A stretch of DNA of 64,000 bases from Streptomyces sp. NBC_00670 (GTDB lineage Bacteria; Actinomycetota; Actinomycetes; Streptomycetales; Streptomycetaceae): contig NZ_CP109017.1 in the NCBI RefSeq assembly GCF_036226765.1, positions 3,113,501 through 3,177,500 on the forward strand, in the 5' to 3' direction. The position numbers were made by a program, and so were the translations under genes. The notes below the pieces were generated by a model that worked only from the letters and a program-made list of their open reading frames with translations, was not told the origin of the DNA and did not search any database. Shown piece after piece: positions 56,118-63,860 of the stretch; the first letter of the stretch is position 1; each line of letters starts with the position of its first letter.

Positions 56118-57884
56118 GTGACCCCCATGCCCCCGAACCCCGCCCCCGCCCGGGGCGACGGCCTCCGCGAGGACGCCCCCGGCATCCCCGCGGAGGCCGT
56201 CGCCCCCCTGATCCGCGGCATCGCCGTCCTCCGCCGCCTCACAGAAGCGAACGGCACCTGCACCCTCAGCGCCCTCGAACGCTCCAGCGGCCTCGCCCGC
56301 TCCACCGTCGACCGCATCACCGCCACCCTTGCCCGCATGGGCTACGTCCGCCTGGAGCACCGCGACGTCCTCGTCGCCCCCCGGCTGGCGGAGCTCGGCA
56401 ACGCCTACCTCGCGGCCCTGCGCCTGCCCCGGCTCCTGGACGGCCACGCGGACGCGCTCGCCGACGAGCTCGACGAGTCCGTCTCGCTCGCCGTCCCCGA
56501 CCAGGACGGCATCCGCTTCATCCACCAGGCCACCCGCCGCCGCGCGATGTCGCTCAGCTTCCGCATCGGCGACCTGCTGCCCGCCGAACGCACCGCCCCG
56601 GGACCGCTGTTCGCGACCGAGTGGCACGACGCGGACTGGGCGCGCTGGCGCGCCCGCCGCGCGGCGGACCCCGAGGACCGCGGCTTCCCGGCGGTCCCGG
56701 CCCGCAGCCGCCCCCCGGCCGGCGCCACCGGCGACGCCCCGGGCGACGACTTCGAGGAGCGCGCCGCCACGGCCGCCCGCGACGGCTGGGCGTTGGACGA
56801 CCAGCTCATCGAACCCGGCCTGGTCGCCCTCTCCATGCCGGTACGGGAACCGGCGCCGGACGCACCGGACGCACCGGACGCGCCGGACACCCCGGGCTCC
56901 CGGGCCGCCCCCCGCCGTATCGCCTGCGTCGTCAGCATCGTCAGCCACACCCGCCGGCACACCGCCGACGACCTGCGCGAGAGCCTGCTGCCCCGGCTGC
57001 GCACGGCGGTCGCCGCGATGGAGCGGGAGCTGGCCGCGGCCCCGCCCGCGACGCCCTCCCCCGTCCCGGCGTCCGGGCTCGCCCTGTGGACCGGCGCGTC
57101 CAAGCAGGAGCTGGGCCGGGAGTTCGTCGAGTCGCTGGCCCGGGGGCTGACGGTGATCACCGCCTTCGGCGAAGGCCGCGCCGAGCTGACGCTGAGCGAG
57201 GTCGCCGAGGCCACCGGGCTCGCCCGGGCCACCGCGCGCCGGGCGCTGATCACCCTGCGCCACCTCGGCTGCGTCACCGCGCACGGCCGCGGCTTCCGGC
57301 TCACCCCGCGCGTCCTGGGCCTCGGCTTCCCGCCGCTGTCCCGCACGACGCTCGCGGAGATCGCGGAACCGCATCTGACGGCGCTCTCGCGGAATCTGCA
57401 CGAGTCGTCCTCGCTCGCGGTCCTCACGGGCGACGACGACATCCAGTACGTCGCCCGGGCCTCGGCCGGCCGGGTGCTGAGCGTCCACGTCTCGGTCGGC
57501 ACCCGGCTGCCCGCCCACCCGACCGCGCTGGGCCGGGTCCTGCTGGCCGACCGCCCCGACCCGCACCTCCCGGCCGGGCTGCCGGCACCGACCGGGCGCA
57601 CGGTCACCGACCCGGACCGGCTGCGGGCGATCCTGGACGGCGTACGGCGGCAGGGGTACGCGCTGGTCGACGGCGAGCTGGAGGAGGGGCTGCGGTCGGT
57701 GGCCGTACCGGTGCGGGAGCGCGACGGACGGGTGGTCGCCGCGGTCAACGTCGCCCTGCACAGCGGCCGCCGCACCGCCGAGGCCTGCGAGACGGAGATC
57801 CTCCCGCGACTGCGCGAGACGGCCGCCCGCATCGAGGCGGACCTCCACGTGGCGGGCCGGTTCCGACGGGTGCCGAGCGTGTGA
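56118..57884 (+). CDS. Double IclR-family regulator (two IclR units in one chain)
   Basis: 588 residues made of two IclR modules. Unit 1 (about 28-310): winged helix CTLSALERSSGLARSTVDRI then an effector domain with DELDESVSLAVPDQDGIRFI. Unit 2 (about 325-580): LTLSEVAEATGLARATARRA, then ESSSLAVLTGDDDIQYVARA and GRVLLADRPDP, resembling PcaR/PobR-type regulators of aromatic catabolism. A Pro/Ala/Asp repeat (APDAPDAPDAPDTPG) sits in unit 1. GTG 56118 or ATG 56127 may be the start. No catabolic operon is adjacent, so its targets are unknown. It converges with the TetR gene of the butenolide-type locus. Confidence 0.9.
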   Translation: MTPMPPNPAPARGDGLREDAPGIPAEAVAPLIRGIAVLRRLTEANGTCTLSALERSSGLARSTVDRITATLARMGYVRLEHRDVLVAPRLAELGNAYLAALRLPRLLDGHADALADELDESVSLAVPDQDGIRFIHQATRRRAMSLSFRIGDLLPAERTAPGPLFATEWHDADWARWRARRAADPEDRGFPAVPARSRPPAGATGDAPGDDFEERAATAARDGWALDDQLIEPGLVALSMPVREPAPDAPDAPDAPDTPGSRAAPRRIACVVSIVSHTRRHTADDLRESLLPRLRTAVAAMERELAAAPPATPSPVPASGLALWTGASKQELGREFVESLARGLTVITAFGEGRAELTLSEVAEATGLARATARRALITLRHLGCVTAHGRGFRLTPRVLGLGFPPLSRTTLAEIAEPHLTALSRNLHESSSLAVLTGDDDIQYVARASAGRVLSVHVSVGTRLPAHPTALGRVLLADRPDPHLPAGLPAPTGRTVTDPDRLRAILDGVRRQGYALVDGELEEGLRSVAVPVRERDGRVVAAVNVALHSGRRTAEACETEILPRLRETAARIEADLHVAGRFRRVPSV

Positions 57885-57993
57885 GACCCGGCCGGCCGGC
57901 GAACGTGTACCCCGGCCGGGCGCCGGGCGCCGGGCGTCCGGCCCCGAGGCCCAAAGGGCGCCGGCGGGCTGGCAGGCCGGCGCGAAGGCGCCG

Positions 57994-58683
57994 CTACGGC
58001 GTCGCCGGTGCCGGCCGGGGTGCGTGGCCGTACACCGCCTGGTCGCGGGGCGCCTCCGCCCGTCGCCCGGCCGGCACCAGCGCGCGCCGGACCGGGCCCG
58101 CGGCCACCCGAGGCAGCAGCAGCGTCCAGAACCGGGTCAGGGTGGGCCGACCCAGCCAGCGCCCGTCGTGCCCGCCGAGCGCGACGAAGCCGACCGTCGC
58201 GCCCACGACCGCGGTCGCCAGGTCCCGGGGCTGGACGTCCCCGGCCAGCACCGCCTCGCGCCCGGCCCGGGCGGCGGCCCGCTCCACCCACTCCCGCCAG
58301 CGCGCGTACAGGTCCTCCCGCTCCCCCGACCCCACCGCCGCACCGTCGCTGAGGTCGAACCCCGCGCGCAGTACGGCGTCGTGGGCGAGCCCGTCCAGCA
58401 GGGCGTGGCTGGCGTCGACGAGCGCCTGGAGCGAGCCCCCGTACTGCGGCGACGGCCGCTCCGCCGCCGTCATCCGGTCGAACCGCTCGGCCGCCGCCCG
58501 GCCCACCGCCGCGGCGAGCGCCGCCTTGCTGGCGAAGTGGAAGTGCAACGCCCCGTTGCTCACCCCGGCCCGGGAGCTGATCCCCGCGAGGGAGGCGAGT
58601 TCGAAACCGTCCCGGGTGAACAGTTCGGCGGCGGACTCGATCAACGCGTTCCGCGTACGTACCGCACGTTCCTGCTTGGCCAT
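57994..58683 (-). CDS. Gamma-butyrolactone-receptor-like TetR regulator (AvaR2/pseudo-receptor type)
   Basis: 229 residues. MAKQERAVRTRNALIESAAE and ISSRAGVSNGALHFHFASKA match the DNA-binding domain of the ArpA/ScbR/AvaR group. Trp129 falls where receptors of this group have the ligand-contacting Trp (Trp119 in ArpA, Trp127 in CprB). The C-terminus is extended, Arg/Pro-rich and less conserved, as in pseudo-receptors. ATG 58683. It is downstream of the P450 gene on the same strand, with its own upstream inverted repeat. By gene content it corresponds to AvaR2 or AvaR3 of S. avermitilis. Confidence 0.85.
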   Translation of the reverse strand: MAKQERAVRTRNALIESAAELFTRDGFELASLAGISSRAGVSNGALHFHFASKAALAAAVGRAAAERFDRMTAAERPSPQYGGSLQALVDASHALLDGLAHDAVLRAGFDLSDGAAVGSGEREDLYARWREWVERAAARAGREAVLAGDVQPRDLATAVVGATVGFVALGGHDGRWLGRPTLTRFWTLLLPRVAAGPVRRALVPAGRRAEAPRDQAVYGHAPRPAPATP

Positions 58684-58721
58684 CGGTCGCTCCGGACTGC
58701 TGGAGGGTCGAGCGAAACTAA

Positions 58722-58732
58722 CAAACCGTTTG
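58722..58732. promoter_or_regulatory. ARE-like site upstream of receptor-like TetR
   Basis: CAAAC-C-GTTTG within CTAACAAACCGTTTGCGC, 39-49 bp before the TetR ATG. It resembles half of autoregulator-response elements, which are rich in AAACC/GGTTT. Candidate autoregulatory site. Confidence 0.5.
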
Positions 58733-58837
58733 CGCTGTTTTCAAGCGGGCGTACGAGGCGTGAGACGCGGGCGGGCGCGCACGGCGGCGCCCCGCGCGCG
58801 CCCGCCGCGCGCCGGGCGAACGCCCCTTCGCCGCAGC

Positions 58838-60127
58838 TCAGTCGGTACGCAGCACGACCGGGAGTCGGGCGTATCCGCTGACGATGAAGGACGGCACCCG
58901 CCCCAGCTCCTCCACCGGAAGAACAGACTCCAGATCGGGGAAGCGGGCGAAGAGCGCCGCGAGCGCGGTCGTCGCCTCCAGCCGGGCCAGCGGCGCGCCC
59001 AGACAGCGGTGGGCCCCGTACCCGAAGACCAGGTCCTCCCGGCGGCCCGGCCGCAGCAGGTCGAAGGCCGACACGTCGTCGCCGCCCTCGCCGGCCTCGC
59101 CGGCCTCGCCGCTCTCCCCGTACGCCTCCGGATCGACGGCCGCCGCGGCGAAGTTGACGAGGAGGGGCTCGCCGCGCGCGATGCGTACGCCGTCCAGGTC
59201 GATGTCCTCGACGGCGAACCGCATCGGCGAGTAGGCGGCGGGCCCGTGCGCGCGCAGGGTCTCCTCCACCACGTCCGCCCAGCCCGCCCGCCCCGCCCGG
59301 ACGTGCGCGCGCTGCTCCGGGTCGGCGCAGAGCGCGGCGACGGCGTTGGTGAGCAGCGTGCAGGTGGTCTCCTGCCCGGCGGCGATCATCAGGTAGAGCG
59401 TGCCGAGCAGTTCGGGCTCGGTGAGGCGGGCGGCGCCCGATCCGGGGTTGCCCTCCTCGTCGTCGCGGACCGCGATGAGCGCGGAGGTGAGGTCGTCGCC
59501 GGGGTGGGCCCGTTTCTCGGCGACCAGTTCGGCGAGCATCCCGAACACCTCCCGCTGCGCCGCCGCCATCTCCGCGCCGGGCACCGCCGTGCCGAACACC
59601 AGGTCGAGCAGGCCGCACAGCCGCTCGCGCGACTCCTCCGCGACCCCGAACAGCTCGCAGATCACCCGCATCGGCAGCACGTTGGCGAACTCGGCGCGCA
59701 GGTCCACCTGTTGGCCGGGCGGCAGCGCCTCCAGCCGGTCGAGCAGCGCCTCGGTGATCTCCTCGATCCGGGGTCGCATCGCCTGCGTACGGCGGGCGGT
59801 GAACGCGGCGGCGACCATGCGGCGCAGCCACGCGTGGTGCTCCCCGTAGGAGAAGAGCATGTTCTCGTTGGCCACCCACGGGTACAGCGGCCAGTCCGGG
59901 CCGATCTCCCCGGCCGCGAACGCCGGCCAGTGCCGGCGGCCGTCCTTGGAGACGCGGGGGTCCATGAGCAGCCGCTTGAGGTACTTCTGCCGCACGACCG
60001 CCCAGGCGGTGACCCCGCCGGGCAGTTCGACGCGCGCGGCGGGGCCCATGGCGCGCAGCCGCGCGGCCTCCCCGGCCGGGTCGCGTCCGGCGACGTCGAG
60101 GGCGTACGGGCAAACGTCGGGGTCCAT
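58838..60127 (-). CDS. Cytochrome P450 (Cyp17-like, putative butenolide hormone hydroxylase)
   Basis: 429-residue soluble bacterial P450. I-helix motif [12 protein letters not shown]-helix ExxR in [10 protein letters not shown], and heme loop [17 protein letters not shown] with Cys375 as axial ligand are intact. ATG 60127 begins [16 protein letters not shown]. An inserted Gly/Glu/Ala stretch ([15 protein letters not shown], about residues 335-350) is unusual. It lies between two butyrolactone-receptor-like TetR genes and near an acyl-CoA oxidase. In S. avermitilis the P450 Cyp17 with Aco makes avenolide, so a role in a related alkylbutenolide is inferred. Ferredoxin genes are not adjacent. 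Confidence 0.88.
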   Translation of the reverse strand: MDPDVCPYALDVAGRDPAGEAARLRAMGPAARVELPGGVTAWAVVRQKYLKRLLMDPRVSKDGRRHWPAFAAGEIGPDWPLYPWVANENMLFSYGEHHAWLRRMVAAAFTARRTQAMRPRIEEITEALLDRLEALPPGQQVDLRAEFANVLPMRVICELFGVAEESRERLCGLLDLVFGTAVPGAEMAAAQREVFGMLAELVAEKRAHPGDDLTSALIAVRDDEEGNPGSGAARLTEPELLGTLYLMIAAGQETTCTLLTNAVAALCADPEQRAHVRAGRAGWADVVEETLRAHGPAAYSPMRFAVEDIDLDGVRIARGEPLLVNFAAAAVDPEAYGESGEAGEAGEGGDDVSAFDLLRPGRREDLVFGYGAHRCLGAPLARLEATTALAALFARFPDLESVLPVEELGRVPSFIVSGYARLPVVLRTD

Positions 60128-60232
60128 CCGTGCACTCCGTTCGGTCGGGCAGGTGGCGGCGCCGCCGGGAGGTGGCGCGGGGCGGGGCGGCGCGGGAGCG
60201 GGGCGAGCGGGGCAGTGCGAGCGGGTCGGGAG

Positions 60233-60295
60233 GAGTGGCGAGCGACGACTGGCGAGCTGCGAGTGACGAGTGGCGAGTGACGAGTGACGAGTGGC
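60233..60295. repeat. Heptanucleotide repeat between receptor and P450 genes
   Basis: Nine consecutive 7-bp units of the GAGTGRC type (GAGTGGC, GAGCGAC, GACTGGC, GAGCTGC, GAGTGAC, GAGTGGC, GAGTGAC, GAGTGAC, GAGTGGC). It lies in the 204-bp gap upstream of the P450 start. No gene is seen in the gap. Confidence 0.92.
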
Positions 60296-60331
60296 CGGCG
60301 GCAAGTGGCGGACGGTGGGGGCCTGTTCGGG

Positions 60332-61039
60332 TCAGCCGGGCGCGGCGGCCCCGGTGTCGGTCCGCGCCTCCGCCTCCGCCTCGCGGCGGCGGAGCGCCGC
60401 CTCGTACACCTTCGGTCCCCGCTCGGCCGAGAAGTCGAGGCGGACCAGGACGCCGGGCGCGGCGACGGCCGGCATCAGGTAGCGGTAGAGATCGGCGACG
60501 CGTTCCGGCAGGTCGGCGCGGTCGGTCATGATCCGCGAGAGCACCTGCACGCCGGTGAACGCGCCGACGAAGAGACGGGCGAGGTTGGCGACGTCCACGT
60601 GCGCCAGGATCTCGCCCCGGCGTCTGGCCTCCTCGAACAGCGCGCGGTTGTGCTCGGTCCAGTCCCGCATCGGCACCCGGCGGTTGAGGTTGTCCTTGGC
60701 CGAGCCCTGGTCCACGGTCAGGCGCACGCTGCCCTGAACGATGGGGTCGCCGGTGCCGCCCTGCAACAGGTGGGCGAGCAACAGCGCCTCGTCCAGGGAC
60801 TCCTGGAGCTTCAGGTCCTGCTCGGGCACCCGGGGCAGGGAGGAGACCTGCGCGGCCAGCACCTCCTGGGCCAGCGCCTCCTTGGACGCGAAGTGGAAGT
60901 AGAGGGCGCCCTTGGTGACCCCCGACCGGCGCAACACGTCGGAGATGGTCGCCGCCTCGTATCCGACCTCGTCGAACACCTCGGCCGCGGCGACCAGGAT
61001 GGCCTGCCGCGTCCGGATGGCCCGCTCCTGCCGCGCCAC
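60332..61039 (-). CDS. Gamma-butyrolactone/butenolide receptor (AvaR1-like TetR)
   Basis: 235 residues, closest in pattern to true autoregulator receptors. MARQERAIRTRQAILVAAAE and ISDVLRRSGVTKGALYFHFA with SKEALAQEVL form the DNA-binding domain. Trp127 in VPMRDWTEHNRALFEE matches the ligand-pocket Trp. The C-terminal ADLPERVADLYRYLMPAVAA with a following LDFSAERG is typical of the group. GTG 61039 is preferred; GTG 61045 also fits. Divergent from the acyl-CoA oxidase gene, with ARE-like sequences in between, as for AvaR1 and aco in S. avermitilis. It probably represses the oxidase and itself until the hormone binds. Confidence 0.87.
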   Translation of the reverse strand: MARQERAIRTRQAILVAAAEVFDEVGYEAATISDVLRRSGVTKGALYFHFASKEALAQEVLAAQVSSLPRVPEQDLKLQESLDEALLLAHLLQGGTGDPIVQGSVRLTVDQGSAKDNLNRRVPMRDWTEHNRALFEEARRRGEILAHVDVANLARLFVGAFTGVQVLSRIMTDRADLPERVADLYRYLMPAVAAPGVLVRLDFSAERGPKVYEAALRRREAEAEARTDTGAAAPG

Positions 61040-61109
61040 TCGCACCCCACCCCGTTCGTCTGTTCGAGGAAAGTCCGCACGGAACGTCCTCAAGGAATGT
61101 CCGGACAGT

Positions 61110-61129
61110 AAAACCAGCCGCACGGTTTT
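61110..61129. promoter_or_regulatory. ARE-like operator near the receptor gene
   Basis: AAAACC-N8-GGTTTT, 70-90 bp upstream of the receptor GTG. The arms match the AAACC/GGTTT pattern of autoregulator-response elements. Candidate receptor binding site. Confidence 0.55.
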
Positions 61130-61264
61130 TTCAACCCTGCCGGGAACAGTCCCCAATGCCCGGGTTCTTCCCGATCCTGCACCCCTCCGCACCCTTCCGG
61201 CCCCTGCACATCTACGATCTTCACGAAGTCGGAGAGGCATATGCCGGATGTGGCCCTTGAAAAG

Positions 61265-61285
61265 AAAACCGGCCGGTCCTTATCT
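61265..61285. promoter_or_regulatory. ARE-like operator near the acyl-CoA oxidase gene
   Basis: AAAACCGGCCGGTCCTT, containing the palindrome ACCGGCCGGT (61269-61278), overlaps a possible -10 TATCTT for the oxidase gene about 100 bp before its ATG. Candidate second receptor site in the divergent region. Confidence 0.5.
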
Positions 61286-61380
61286 TCGACGTCCGGGTAT
61301 CCGGATCGAAACGTTCCGGTCCCACTTTCCGCACCGGCCGCCGCACATCAGGAGACCGACCCACCCCAGGGGGGAACTCG

Positions 61381-63486
61381 ATGACCGTCACGACGTCCGA
61401 GGCCTTACGGACGGAAGCATCCCGCCGGCTCCCCCCGCTCCCGTCGGGAAGACCGGTCCCCGGGACGCCGTCCGCGCCGGACGACGCGCGGGGCGGCGCA
61501 GGGGACGACGCGCGGGGCGGTGCGCAGGACACGGGCGCCGTCGCCGGAGCCACCCACGCCACGGCCGATGCCGAGGCCGCCGTCCGGGCGGAGCTGACGC
61601 GTCTGCTCTTCGCGGGCCCCGACCCCGACCGCACCCACGGCGCCTGGCGGGAACTCGTCGCCGGCCCGGCCTTCGCCCACCGCCCCGGCCTCTCCCCCGC
61701 CGAGCGCGCCGCGCTGTCGTACGACCGCCTGCGCCTGCTCAACGACGCGCTGACCGCCGAGGACGCCGCCGCCCCCGTGGCGTTCGCGGCCGATCCGCAC
61801 CGGCTGGCGGCGCTGCACGAGTGGATCGGCCCGGTGGACGGCGGTCTGACGACGCTGGCGAGCATCCACTACAACCTGTTCCTCGGCAGCCTCGTCGACC
61901 ATGACCACGAGGGCGACGACGAGGGCGAGCATGAGGACGGGGCGGCGGGGACGCGGGACCTGTCCCCCTTCGCCGCCATGCGCCGCGTCGGCACGTTCCT
62001 CTGCACGGAGCTGGAGCACGGCAACGACGTCGCCGCGATGGAGACCGTCGCCGTACTGGACCGCGCGAGCGGCGGCTTCGACCTGCACACGCCGACGCCG
62101 GGCGCGGCCAAGTTCATGCCGAACACCAGTCTGACCGGCGGGCCGAAGACGGCCGTCGTCGCCGCCCGGCTCCTCATCGACGGCGAGGACCAGGGCGTCT
62201 TCCTCTTCCTCACCCCGCTCAGCGACGAGCGCGGTCATCTGCCCGGCGTCACGGTCCGCCGTCTGCCCGAGCGCACCGGCACGCCCGTCGACCACTGTCT
62301 GACCTCCTTCGACCACGTCCGGCTGCCCCGCGAGGCGCTGCTCCAGGGCGAGCACGGCCGGCTGGCCCCCGACTCCACGCTGACCAGCACGCTCGGCAAC
62401 CGGCGCAAGCGGTTCCTGCGCTCGATAGGCCGGGTCACGATGGGCAAGCTCTGCATGAGCGCCGGCACGCTGGGCATGGCCCGGGCCGCGCTCACCCTCG
62501 CCGTCCGGCACGCGCACAGCCGCCGGATCGCCGGGCCGCGCGCGGGCGAGCGCATCCCGGTCGCCGCCCACCGCAGCCACCACGGCCGGCTGCTCGACGC
62601 GCTGGCGACGGCGTACGCGATGACGTTCCTGCACCGGGCGGTGGTGGACCGGTTCGCCGCCCGGGGTGAGGGGGACCGGGAGGAGGTCGAGCGGCTCACC
62701 GCGGTCGCGAAGGGCTGGATCACCTGGCAGGCCCGGGACATCGCCATCGAGTGCCGCGAACGCTGCGGCGCCCAGGGCCTGTTCCCGGCCAACGGGATCT
62801 CCGACCTGCCGGCCAGCATCGAGGGCGGCATCACGGCCGAGGGCGACAACCTGGTGATCTGGGTGAAGGCGGCGTCGGAGATGGTCTTCGGCCACCAGGT
62901 CCCGCTCCCGCCCACCCGCACGACCTCCGGCGACGATCCCGGCAGCCCCGGTGACCTCGACGACCCGGCCTTCCTGCGCGACCTGCTGCTCCACGCCGAG
63001 TCGATCTGGCAGAACCGCGCCCGCACCGCCCTGCGCGAGGGCCCGTCGGGCGACCCGATGGGCCGCTGGAACGCCACGTCGTCCCCGGCCCTGGAGATGG
63101 TCGAGGCGCACGCCTGCCGGACGGCCGCCGACGCGTTCCTCGCGGCGGCCGACCGCGCCGCGGACCCGGCGGCCCGGTCCGTTCTGCGCGCGCTGTGCCG
63201 GCTCTTCCTCCTGCGCCGCCTCCGCGCGCACACCGGCGACCTGCTGGCGGAGGGCCTGCTCACCCCCGACCAGGTACGGTCCCTGCCGCACGCCGTCGAT
63301 GCGGCGACGGCGGAGTCGGCCCCCCACCTGGCGACACTGGCCGACGCCTTCGCCCTTCCACCGGGCCTGCTCTCCACGATCCCGCTCGCGAACGGCGAGT
63401 CGATCACCGGAACCCCGGAACCGACGACGGCGGACCCTGTCCGAGCGGCGGCGGACCCTGTCCGAGCGCCGGTGGATCAGGGCTGA
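61381..63486 (+). CDS. Acyl-CoA oxidase (Aco-like, putative butenolide hormone biosynthesis) with TTA codon
   Basis: 701-residue acyl-CoA oxidase of the peroxisomal ACOX architecture, with an N-terminal alpha domain, FAD-binding middle domain and two C-terminal helical domains. Evidence: LCTELEHGNDVAAMETVAVL, KFMPNTSLTGGPKTAVVAAR, SLTSFDHVRLPREALL-type loop (CLTSFDHVRLPREALLQGEH) and EGGITAEGDNLVIWVKAA, where Glu487 is the expected catalytic base. Aco of S. avermitilis is essential for avenolide synthesis. Leu9 is encoded by TTA (61405-61407), so expression should need the bldA tRNA. The first 50 residues are low complexity with a DDARGGA repeat. Three C-terminal repeats read ADPVRA/ADPVRAP. 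It could alternatively be a catabolic oxidase, but the neighbours argue otherwise. Confidence 0.88.
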   Translation: MTVTTSEALRTEASRRLPPLPSGRPVPGTPSAPDDARGGAGDDARGGAQDTGAVAGATHATADAEAAVRAELTRLLFAGPDPDRTHGAWRELVAGPAFAHRPGLSPAERAALSYDRLRLLNDALTAEDAAAPVAFAADPHRLAALHEWIGPVDGGLTTLASIHYNLFLGSLVDHDHEGDDEGEHEDGAAGTRDLSPFAAMRRVGTFLCTELEHGNDVAAMETVAVLDRASGGFDLHTPTPGAAKFMPNTSLTGGPKTAVVAARLLIDGEDQGVFLFLTPLSDERGHLPGVTVRRLPERTGTPVDHCLTSFDHVRLPREALLQGEHGRLAPDSTLTSTLGNRRKRFLRSIGRVTMGKLCMSAGTLGMARAALTLAVRHAHSRRIAGPRAGERIPVAAHRSHHGRLLDALATAYAMTFLHRAVVDRFAARGEGDREEVERLTAVAKGWITWQARDIAIECRERCGAQGLFPANGISDLPASIEGGITAEGDNLVIWVKAASEMVFGHQVPLPPTRTTSGDDPGSPGDLDDPAFLRDLLLHAESIWQNRARTALREGPSGDPMGRWNATSSPALEMVEAHACRTAADAFLAAADRAADPAARSVLRALCRLFLLRRLRAHTGDLLAEGLLTPDQVRSLPHAVDAATAESAPHLATLADAFALPPGLLSTIPLANGESITGTPEPTTADPVRAAADPVRAPVDQG

Positions 63487-63494
63487 CGGCAGCG

Positions 63495-63555
63495 CAGGTC
63501 CCGCCCGGGCCCCGGGCCCCGGGCCCCCTGTACTCAGGTGGCCCGGCGGGACCTG
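63495..63555. terminator. Bidirectional terminator after the oxidase gene
   Basis: CAGGTCCCGCCCGGGCC pairs with GGCCCGGCGGGACCTG (one bulge). The right arm overlaps the last codons of the convergent small membrane protein gene. Confidence 0.75.
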
Positions 63556-63743
63556 ATCCGTCCGTTGGCGCTGCGGCGGTCCCGCCGGCGGCGCCTGGCG
63601 GACGCGAGATAGGTGAAGACGGACACGGCGACGGTACCGACGGTGACGACCAGGATCAGGGCGTCCACGGTGGTCGCCCTGGTCACCGCGTAGGCGATGC
63701 CCGCGAGCACCGCCACCGCCCCCAGACCCCTGAGGGTGTTCAT
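63534..63743 (-). CDS. Small two-span membrane protein
   Basis: 69 residues with two hydrophobic segments (LGAVAVLAGIAYAVTRA and ALILVVTVGTVAVSVFTYLA) and a strongly basic C-terminal tail. ATG 63743. The positive tail predicts the C-terminus inside. No family recognised. It follows the end of the glycosyltransferase-like gene on the same strand by about 110 bp. Confidence 0.7.
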   Translation of the reverse strand: MNTLRGLGAVAVLAGIAYAVTRATTVDALILVVTVGTVAVSVFTYLASARRRRRDRRSANGRIRSRRAT

Positions 63744-63821
63744 CTCGTACGACCTGCTTCCTCGACCTGCTGCTTCGAACGCCTCACCGGACCGCTCCGG
63801 CCCGGCTCCTCCGGCTCACCG

Positions 63822-63860
63822 GGTCACTTCCACGCGGTCACTTCCACGCGGTCACTTCCA
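63822..63860. repeat. 14-bp tandem repeat over a stop codon
   Basis: GGTCACTTCCACGC twice, then a partial third copy. The third copy contains the stop codon (63852-63854, minus strand) of the gene entering from the right. Confidence 0.9.
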
